Assembly: GCF_000524195.1 (NCBI RefSeq)
Contig: NW_020170559.1
Span: forward strand, 9,843-73,842
Source of the DNA: Echinococcus granulosus
Taxonomy: Eukaryota > Platyhelminthes > Cestoda > Cyclophyllidea > Taeniidae
DNA length: 64,000 nucleotides
Reading direction: 5' to 3'
The notes beneath the pieces were generated by a model, which was not told the origin of the DNA, ran no database searches, and saw only the letters and a program-made list of their open reading frames with translations. Positions within the stretch are counted from its first letter, which is position 1, and every line of letters starts with the position of its first letter. Positions 60,901 through 64,000 of this stretch are shown here, in pieces. The position numbers and the translations under genes were made by a program.

Positions 60901-63504
60901 TTTCTAACTGCGGATTCCGGAAGCAGTGGGGATGATACGGCTTCAAGCGGAGTGTGTTGGTCACAGAGTCCGCGAATTGAGGTCTGACATTTGCTTTCTT
61001 CCTCTTATTTTCTAACTCGATCTCTTTCGTTTGATGCTGCAACGCAAATGATTGCTTTTCATTGTCTTGCTCTTTGTTGTTTCCCTTGTGTCCAATTTGG
61101 CTCAAATTAAGGGAACTTAGGGTGTCATACACTTATTTCATGCATTACTAAGCTCTTGTCTTTTCTCCTCCCTTTGGGCTACCTATTGAAATGTGCTGTT
61201 TTATCGGCTGCTATCCTCACTGCTCTCTCCGGTTGACTGAGGCTTAGCAACGTATCAAGTCAGTACCTTTTCTGATCGGACAGGAGGCCCAAGAACAGAG
61301 ACGACCTGCAGCGGCGTTGGATGGTAATAGCGGTTGTGACAGCGGTGAAGAGAAAGAGAATGAGGCGGAATCAGAGTCCAGGGATAGTTTAATGCCATTA
61401 AACGGTGACAGCGCGCTCGATTGGCTTCATCTCCTTGCTCAACGCGTAAGGGAGTTGCAATGTCAGCGTCTACAAAAACAACAACTACAACGGCAACAAC
61501 AAATGCAGCTACAGATTCGAATGCAGGATCGAGAACGCAGTCCTTTTACCCACTGCCAGCGTCAACGTCAACTGCGACGTGGCCATGCCCCCTCCATCTC
61601 GCCAACTCCCAGTCCATCTGCTCAGCCGATACCTCCGACGTCTAGTCAACTTGATACGTAAGTTTGTTAAAAAACTTGTCTCCACTCCACTGAAGTCCTT
61701 CATTACTTAGCTCCACTCCTTTCTTCCCTCTGTCTGAATGTAATTTATTTCCTCCTTTTTAGCGGCTTTTGTGTTGTACCGCGAAAATCGCTGCACACTT
61801 AACTCGATTCCGTGAATTTTCCCCACCCTACAGTTTCATCAATTTTTCCCCACTCTTTCTCCATTTTCATTTAGTATCCAACGGCGCCAAACTTCGTTTT
61901 TTGGCCACCAAGGCCGACACGCTAGACTACCATTGATTTCACAGCAACCAGCTCATCGAGAATATACTACTATTTTGGATGACATCTACACCTTGCATCT
62001 TCCACAAACGGACAGTCCACGCACAAGTCCAACGGGCTCGCGAATGGATCTGAACACTGCTCATCTGGTCCCACATCCTGCCGACAGTTCGGGAAAGCGG
62101 ACCCATCGACACCGAGGTACACGGTTCGCCCTTCCAACATTTGGTCCTATTGTCGGTGCTGGAGGGCTAGCATCGTCGCGCCAGCGCTCTGCAACACCGC
62201 CACCCGCAAGTGTGCCACCGGCATCGAATCTGCGGCCGTTGCGTGCCACGCCGATGGCGAAGCAGGGCATCAACTCCGACCTTCATAACCCCCGTAACAA
62301 ACAACAACCCCATCAATACCCTCAAAATCTCCATCTCCATCTTAGCCCTTCGGAGATGTCTACCGGTGGTTTGATTCACGAGAAAGCAGGAAGTAAGGCT
62401 TTTTAGCTAGAAATTCGCTCAATTTGGCTACAATTGTGGCTTGCCAAATGAAATTTTGGGACCTAATTTATTTAGACCTGATCAATTTGGGTATGAAGAC
62501 CGAATCATGGGAGAGTCACACGGATCATGTACTTTCATATTCAGTCATAACAAGTAATTCTTTACTACAACATGGCCAAAATTCTCAATTTGGCATAGTA
62601 TTTAGTATCGGGTTCATTTGTTTCTTTCAGAATTGGAGAAGTTGTTTTAGAAATGCTAGGAGTACACCACTTACTGCTTCATTTTTAATGTAAAAGACGT
62701 TAATTTTGTAGTATATTAGAGAACATTTACTTCAAAGGCCCCCCTTTTCCATCTGTAGATCCTGCCACCACCTTATCGGATCGATCCTTCGACTATCAAG
62801 CCATAAATCTGGAAAAAAATAACGAACAATCAGATTTGATGATGACCACTAGTGCCTACAATCGATGCGACTCTCCCTACCACGGTGGTATCAGTGGCTC
62901 TCTCGCCTCCTCCTCCAAACTGTGCAATGAGGCCGTTAGTGACAACGAAATGGAAGGCGAGATGCATGACCTTTATAAGGGATCGACCGCAGAAGCCGCC
63001 ACAATGGTCAAAGATCCTCTCTACCTAGCCGAAGCAGCAGAGTGGACAGAACTCGGTAAGGTGATGCTCCGTCGTCTCCGACAACTCTCTGTGACGGTGG
63101 ATGAGGAGATGATTCCACCGCTTCGGGAGACGTCCGTCACCACCGTTGTTGAAGCTGGCGATCCCGCAGCTATTGCTACCGTCGACTCTGAAGGAGGTGG
63201 ATTACAGACGTCTACAGTGACAGTTGAGGGCGTCTGTGCCACGGATGATGTGTGGAATGTTGCAGCGACGGTATTGGAAGCGACAACGGGTGGAGCAGCG
63301 GCTCTTGAAGTTGTCGACCCTGACTTGGATCTGGATTACATTCCCCCTCCTACTTCACCGGTCACTCCCGGCTCCCTCTCGGACTCAATTATGATTGTGC
63401 CGGGGTCAACAGTGGGGGAGGGCCCACATCATATGGGGGAAGGGGGGGCACCGTGGATGCAACATCTGCATCGACACCATCAACCTCATCATTCACGTGC
63501 TTGA
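27767..63504 (+). CDS. TRPM: TRPM-family cation channel, whole coding span (29 joined exons)
   Basis: Membrane channel of the melastatin TRP family: a tetramer that passes cations, often Ca2+ and Mg2+, across the plasma or organelle membrane. The 29 exons, listed one by one here, join in phase into about 2,348 residues plus stop. Order: N-terminal TRPM homology region (residues 1-650), Ser-rich linker, S1-S6 (about 1160-1435), pore with '[10 protein letters not shown]', TRP domain ('SRPLLPPPF'), basic and Ser-rich segment, '[14 protein letters not shown]' motif, coiled coil, then about 700 residues of disordered tail rich in Gln, Pro, Thr and Val. There is no Nudix or alpha-kinase domain, so it is a channel-only type. 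The pore glutamate resembles TRPM1/3/6/7 rather than the TRPM4/5 filter with Gln; ion preference is inference. The start is missing: the first exon here needs two bases from an earlier exon. Confidence 0.95.
28365..28464. other. Assembly gap (100 N)
   Basis: Exactly 100 N, a usual placeholder for a gap of unknown length. It lies in the intron between TRPM exons A and B, whose protein products adjoin as in other TRPMs ('TKAR' then 'YVRLSY'), so no coding exon need be hidden here. Confidence 0.95.
30030..30243 (+). CDS. TRPM: TRPM exon B
   Basis: Encodes '[18 protein letters not shown]', '[11 protein letters not shown]' and '[15 protein letters not shown]', the nucleotide-binding-like (SLOG) fold of the TRPM homology region. 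Acceptor 'tatattttag', donor G|gtaagt, phase 1. Confidence 0.94.
30507..30559. repeat. Intronic hairpin with perfect 12-bp core stem
   Basis: GTCCCCCAAAAG at 30512-30523 pairs with CTTTTGGGGGAC at 30542-30553. Flanking A5 and T5 extend the stem past one bulged A, and an inner GCG/CGC pair closes a 7-base loop. It lies 265 bases into the intron after exon B. Confidence 0.6.
31950..32090 (+). mobile_element. Terminal-repeat fragment of the TRIM family
   Basis: Contains gccgacgtacagaa, ctactggcatggctcagagg, and 'gtgcaaccgcggagcgtgaagtgccc', in + orientation. It lies about 130 bases ahead of the next element, which has the same orientation. Confidence 0.5.
32222..33170 (+). mobile_element. TRIM-like element lacking most of its 5' repeat
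   Basis: Begins at the last bases of a terminal repeat (aactaacgtattacat), runs through a complete internal region ('gaccgtcgtcctcggcgctcc' to 'ccgctctgtcggcc'-type blocks) and ends in a full 3' repeat (about 32985-33165, 'gcgcgttaggacttcc' to 'gagagttaaagaaac'). Sense to TRPM. Confidence 0.6.
33529..33540. other. Match to the Illumina adapter end, possible assembly join
   Basis: CTCTTCCGATCT equals the last 12 bases of the standard sequencing adapter. It lies 50 bases before exon C, inside an intron. The bases before it (gcgtcgca) only partly resemble the adapter, so chance is not excluded. Confidence 0.35.
33591..33715 (+). CDS. TRPM: TRPM exon C
   Basis: Encodes '[14 protein letters not shown]' and '[20 protein letters not shown]', a highly conserved block of the homology region. 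Acceptor 'ttttactatag', donor GAT|gtgagt, phase 0. Confidence 0.94.
34235..34421 (+). CDS. TRPM: TRPM exon D
   Basis: Encodes '[20 protein letters not shown]' and '[15 protein letters not shown]', matching the 'HF.LVDDGT.GKYG..' segment of other TRPMs. Acceptor 'ggccacag', donor G|gtgggt, phase 1. Confidence 0.92.
37245..37410 (+). mobile_element. Solo terminal repeat of the TRIM family
   Basis: A + oriented repeat from tgtagcgtcccgagac through 'gaggccaggtcgctcagc' to 'catctaagtggcc', then unrelated sequence. It sits about 210 bases ahead of the full copy at 37620. Confidence 0.6.
37620..38700 (+). mobile_element. TRIM-like element, full length
   Basis: The clearest copy. The 5' repeat is about 37620-37820 (cccgaggcttctctaaaga to ggcctggaggccagtccacc to caatgtaatacat). 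An internal region of about 715 bases starts 'agcccctctcctcttttgagc', and the 3' repeat is about 38535-38700 with the same 'catggcctggaggccag' core. The internal region has no protein of note and contains an ATCT/ACCT microsatellite. It lies in a TRPM intron, in sense. Confidence 0.72.
38201..38229. repeat. (ATCT/ACCT)n microsatellite inside a TRIM copy
   Basis: Seven tetranucleotide units. The same position is shorter in other copies, so it has expanded here. Confidence 0.75.
38701..41147. other. TRPM intron sequence, no element recognised
   Basis: Right part of the longest clean intron. I see no exon, repeat or RNA gene. Confidence 0.5.
41148..41325 (+). CDS. TRPM: TRPM exon E
   Basis: Encodes '[19 protein letters not shown]' and '[20 protein letters not shown]', matching the conserved 'VPVV.L..EGG' and 'PVPVV.C.GTGRAAD.LA' blocks. 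Acceptor 'tttgtctacag', donor GG|gtcagt, phase 2. Confidence 0.95.
43034..43157 (+). CDS. TRPM: TRPM exon F
   Basis: Encodes '[20 protein letters not shown]' and '[15 protein letters not shown]', the helical part of the homology region. The first base completes the Gly codon of exon E. Donor CTC|gtgagc, phase 0. Confidence 0.9.
44202..44274 (+). CDS. TRPM: TRPM exon G
   Basis: A 24-codon exon encoding '[20 protein letters not shown]', equivalent to 'ITVFHIGSDEHQDIDVAILT' of other TRPMs. Acceptor 'cgtcatttttcag', donor G|gtgagt, phase 1. Confidence 0.92.
44978..45084 (+). CDS. TRPM: TRPM exon H
   Basis: Encodes '[20 protein letters not shown]', matching 'DQL.L.LAWDRVDIAK..'. Acceptor 'tctgtctcag', donor TCG|gtaggt, phase 0. 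Confidence 0.93.
46608..46805 (+). CDS. TRPM: TRPM exon I
   Basis: Encodes '[20 protein letters not shown]' and '[11 protein letters not shown]', ankyrin-like helical repeats typical of this part of TRPMs. Acceptor 'cctttcattag', donor CCG|gtaggt, phase 0. Confidence 0.94.
47400..47544 (+). CDS. TRPM: TRPM exon J (probable)
   Basis: Encodes 48 residues beginning '[11 protein letters not shown]', followed by a basic stretch. This is where other TRPMs have 'ITLIDIGLVI...YTRKRFR', and spacing, hydrophobic pattern and basic tail agree. It is in phase with exon I and ends G|gtaagc in phase 1. The match is weak, and it forces exon K to use the downstream of two tandem acceptors. If it is not real, exon I splices straight to 50189. 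Confidence 0.6.
47790..48620 (+). mobile_element. TRIM-like element, partly deleted
   Basis: The 5' repeat (about 47800-47950, 'cctgaaggcgaaagaagaca' to 'gcatattacacag') has lost its central 'catggcc' block. The internal region starts normally ('cccctctcctcttttgtgcg') but lacks about 150 bases. The 3' repeat ends near 48615. Sense to TRPM. Confidence 0.62.
50193..50521 (+). CDS. TRPM: TRPM exon K
   Basis: The end encodes '[19 protein letters not shown]' and 'LSGEEAIAK', the conserved 'FPYPLNELL.WA.L..R..MA.F.W..GEE..AKA' block just before the next exon. The first half is a Ser/Gly/Ala-rich variable insert. Tandem acceptors tttacag|ccag| give starts at 50189 (phase 0) or 50193 (phase 1); I chose 50193 because it fits exon J. 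A second reading frame is also open across the first 150 bases. Donor AAG|gtgagt. Confidence 0.85.
50840..50934 (+). CDS. TRPM: TRPM exon L
   Basis: Encodes '[20 protein letters not shown]', following the 'GEEAIAK' of exon K as 'ALVACK...' does in other TRPMs. Acceptor 'catctattctag', donor GA|gtaagt, phase 2. Confidence 0.88.
51353..51805 (+). CDS. TRPM: TRPM exon M, with first large Ser tract
   Basis: Encodes '[17 protein letters not shown]', '[20 protein letters not shown]' and '[13 protein letters not shown]', all standard TRPM blocks. A hydrophobic stretch '[20 protein letters not shown]' follows, where relatives have 'SILVPPAILLL'; then 'FKTREEL', and a run of about 20 Ser with one His. 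The Ser run uses TCC, TCT, TCG and TCA mixed. Phase 2 at both ends. Confidence 0.93.
52887..53001 (+). CDS. TRPM: TRPM exon N, linker
   Basis: Its first base completes the Ser codon left by exon M. It encodes a polar linker with '[17 protein letters not shown]'. Acceptor 'cttcaattttag', donor CAG|gtgtgt, phase 0. No homology by eye; support comes from phase and splice sites. Confidence 0.6.
53895..54149 (+). CDS. TRPM: TRPM exon O, linker
   Basis: Acceptor 'tttatcctctttag', donor AAG|gtgcgt, phase 0 at both ends, matching its neighbours. It encodes a Ser/Asp/Val-rich linker ('[18 protein letters not shown]'). No homology recognised. Confidence 0.6.
54485..54990 (+). mobile_element. TRIM-like element, 3' half
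   Basis: Starts inside the internal region (acggatccacataactgata), continues through 'taacgaacttttccagatgg' and 'ccatggagctggggtagttg', and ends with a 3' terminal repeat (about 54790-54985). The 5' half is absent. Sense to TRPM. Confidence 0.6.
55854..55971 (+). CDS. TRPM: TRPM exon P, linker
   Basis: Acceptor 'tctttctcttctttgcag', donor G|gtaagc, phase 0 to 1. It encodes '[20 protein letters not shown]', a linker before the membrane part. Splice sites are strong, but sequence similarity is not evident. Confidence 0.65.
56197..56494 (+). CDS. TRPM: TRPM exon Q, basic linker
   Basis: Phase 1 in, phase 2 out, stop-free across 99 codons in the phase set by both neighbours. It encodes an Arg/Pro-rich segment with '[16 protein letters not shown]' and '[11 protein letters not shown]'. 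The same DNA also has a longer open frame, but that one breaks the phase and is rejected. Confidence 0.65.
56585..56912 (+). CDS. TRPM: TRPM exon R, pre-S1 helix and start of S1
   Basis: A variable Asn/Gly/Pro-rich start leads into '[20 protein letters not shown]', the family's pre-S1 block (compare 'K.YEFY.APIVKFW'). Donor GTG|gtgagt, phase 0. Confidence 0.9.
57160..57291 (+). CDS. TRPM: TRPM exon S, S1-S2
   Basis: Encodes the rest of S1 ('[18 protein letters not shown]') and S2 ('[20 protein letters not shown]'), the latter matching 'E.YI.AYIFTYAIEKVREI'. Donor GAG|gtgagt, phase 0. Confidence 0.92.
57827..58014 (+). CDS. TRPM: TRPM exon T, S3-S4
   Basis: Encodes '[20 protein letters not shown]' (S3; 'N..D' is standard) and '[12 protein letters not shown]' (S4, compare 'GR.IY....IFWY.RLLD'). 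Like other TRPMs, S4 lacks the regular Arg ladder of voltage-gated channels. Donor TG|gtaggt, phase 2. Confidence 0.9.
58188..58438 (+). CDS. TRPM: TRPM exon U, S4-S5 linker, S5, pore helix and filter
   Basis: Encodes '[20 protein letters not shown]', S5 around '[20 protein letters not shown]' and the pore '[16 protein letters not shown]'. The filter region has YGE, as in divalent-permeable TRPMs. Donor C|gtgagt, phase 1. Confidence 0.94.
58687..58957 (+). CDS. TRPM: TRPM exon V, S6 and TRP domain
   Basis: A short outer loop ('[14 protein letters not shown]') without the usual cysteine pair is followed by S6 ('[17 protein letters not shown]') and the TRP domain '[20 protein letters not shown]'. 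Acceptor 'cttcattctgcag', donor AG|gtaggt, phase 2. Confidence 0.94.
59038..59291 (+). CDS. TRPM: TRPM exon W, Cys/Arg-rich segment and second Ser tract
   Basis: Phase fits both neighbours. It encodes a Cys/His/Arg-rich patch ('[20 protein letters not shown]'), then about 17 Ser in mixed TCN/AGT codons, then a Gly/Ser/Thr tail. The Cys/His patch lies just inside the membrane, where relatives often have 'CCRCC'-like residues. Confidence 0.85.
59503..59635 (+). CDS. TRPM: TRPM exon X, conserved post-pore motif
   Basis: Encodes '[20 protein letters not shown]', almost identical in pattern to 'LFLTEEE.KKLHDFEEQCVE' of other TRPMs, and then a charged helix. Acceptor 'ctctttccaaag', donor AG|gtgggt, phase 2. 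Confidence 0.95.
60167..60450 (+). CDS. TRPM: TRPM exon Y, coiled coil
   Basis: Encodes '[20 protein letters not shown]' and 'FHSLEEEI', with heptad-spaced hydrophobics expected of the TRPM tetramerising coiled coil, then a linker. Acceptor 'tttttccttacag', donor G|gtgagt, phase 1. Confidence 0.9.
60644..60981 (+). CDS. TRPM: TRPM exon Z, disordered tail
   Basis: Phase-matched to exon Y. It encodes an acidic, Ser/Thr-rich tail ('[16 protein letters not shown]'). The donor GAG|gtctga is weak; GGA|gtgtgt at 60952 is a same-phase alternative. If neither is used, the protein stops at TGA 60985. Confidence 0.72.
61248..61657 (+). CDS. TRPM: TRPM exon AA, Gln-rich tail
   Basis: Encodes acidic '[17 protein letters not shown]', a helix '[13 protein letters not shown]', a Gln-rich run and a Pro/Ser stretch. 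Two same-phase acceptors are possible, ending at 61247 or 61283; the second has the better pyrimidine tract. Donor AC|gtaagt, phase 2. Confidence 0.75.
61875..62392 (+). CDS. TRPM: TRPM exon BB, Pro/His-rich tail
   Basis: Encodes '[20 protein letters not shown]' and then a long Pro/Ser/Asn/His-rich segment without a fold I recognise. Acceptor 'cattttcatttag', donor A|gtaagg, phase 1. Confidence 0.78.
62759..63504 (+). CDS. TRPM: TRPM last exon
   Basis: Acceptor 'cttttccatctgtag', phase matched, ends at TGA 63502. It encodes 248 residues rich in Thr, Val, Ala and acidic residues, with a Pro-rich patch '[18 protein letters not shown]' and a His-rich end. No kinase or Nudix signature is visible. 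Normal 3' sequence follows. Confidence 0.85.
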
Positions 63505-63731
63505 AGTTCTCCTCTCTCCGGTTAAATCTCACACCTCTCTCCCATTTATGCCTATCTTTTTGCGTGAGTTAATGCGATAATTTGATGATGAAATGCGTGT
63601 GCAAGTATGTATGAAATATGCAAAATGGTATATTTTTTAGCCCCACACTAAGTATTTAACTTTTTCGAGGAGAGTAAAGGGGAAATGCTGGTGAAGAGTT
63701 TCAATCTATGGTGGAGAATAATTTATTCTAA

Positions 63732-64000
63732 ATGAAAAAGCACAAGAAGGTGAGTCGAAATTTCGGAGTTCGTTTTCTCCGCCGGGGTCACGGGATTCCG
63801 ATCAGTCATGAGAATCGTATATATAGTGACCGCTTCTCCCCTGAAAGGTATTGTCAAACAGACGTGGATTACACAGTGAGCATTAGAATCAGATACAGAC
63901 TTTGGAATTTGGATAAGGAAGATTTCAGAATGGAAACGTGGGATTATATGAGAAAAAAAGTATACGACAGTTTCGACTACCGGTTGTTTAATCCTCTCTT
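63732..64000 (+). CDS. Possible gene start running off the window
   Basis: From ATG 63732, directly after an in-frame TAA, at least 89 codons stay open to the window edge. The product is basic and aromatic ('FGVRFLRRGHGIPISHENRI', 'DYMRKKVYDSFDYRLF') and not of low complexity. I do not recognise a family. It lies only 228 bases after the TRPM stop, so it could equally be untranslated sequence that happens to be open. A gtgagt at 63750 could also act as a donor. Confidence 0.3.
   Translation, partial: MKKHKKVSRNFGVRFLRRGHGIPISHENRIYSDRFSPERYCQTDVDYTVSIRIRYRLWNLDKEDFRMETWDYMRKKVYDSFDYRLFNPL

Noticed and set aside
1..64000. CRISPR arrays, operons, ribosome-binding sites, tRNA or rRNA genes
   Set aside because: The window is eukaryotic nuclear DNA. 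I saw no regular spacer-repeat arrays and no tRNA- or rRNA-like sequence, though I could not run a covariance search.

Overview
The window looks like the nuclear genome of a parasitic flatworm, most likely a taeniid tapeworm (Echinococcus/Taenia group). Genes are split into many exons joined by GT..AG introns with matching phases. Wide gene-free stretches are seeded with one family of roughly 1.1 kb non-coding elements with terminal direct repeats, which resemble the terminal-repeat retrotransposons in miniature (TRIMs) known from taeniid cestodes. The organism call is an inference from these TRIM-like elements and the gene style; no species marker is visible.

Layout. 1-7.7 kb: no gene recognised; TRIM-like elements in both orientations and a CpG-rich block (about 6.12-6.57 kb) carrying five evenly spaced CCAAT boxes. 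7723-8961 (+): a two-exon rhodopsin-type GPCR with several family hallmarks missing, followed by an AATAAA signal. 9-11.5 kb: TRIM fragments only. 11550-12518 (+): a two-exon EMG1/NEP1 gene, the 18S rRNA pseudouridine N1-methyltransferase needed for small-subunit ribosome assembly. 12.5-22.2 kb: no gene recognised; one full-length TRIM. 22.2-63.5 kb (+): one very large TRPM cation-channel gene. At least 29 exons from 27767 to 63504 can be joined in phase into about 2,350 residues. A candidate 5' exon lies at 22201-22523, and at least one short exon between them has not been found. 63.5-64 kb: downstream sequence with a reading frame that runs off the right edge.

The three genes are not an obvious functional unit: a membrane receptor, a ribosome assembly enzyme and an ion channel, all on the + strand and each with its own exon structure. 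The TRPM gene dominates the window. It has the N-terminal TRPM homology region, six membrane segments, a pore with a glutamate in the filter position, a TRP domain and a coiled coil. It then ends in about 700 residues of low-complexity tail, with no Nudix or alpha-kinase enzyme domain. Its introns hold about ten TRIM-like copies, all in the sense orientation, whereas copies outside the gene are mixed. A 100-N assembly gap (28365-28464) lies inside one TRPM intron.
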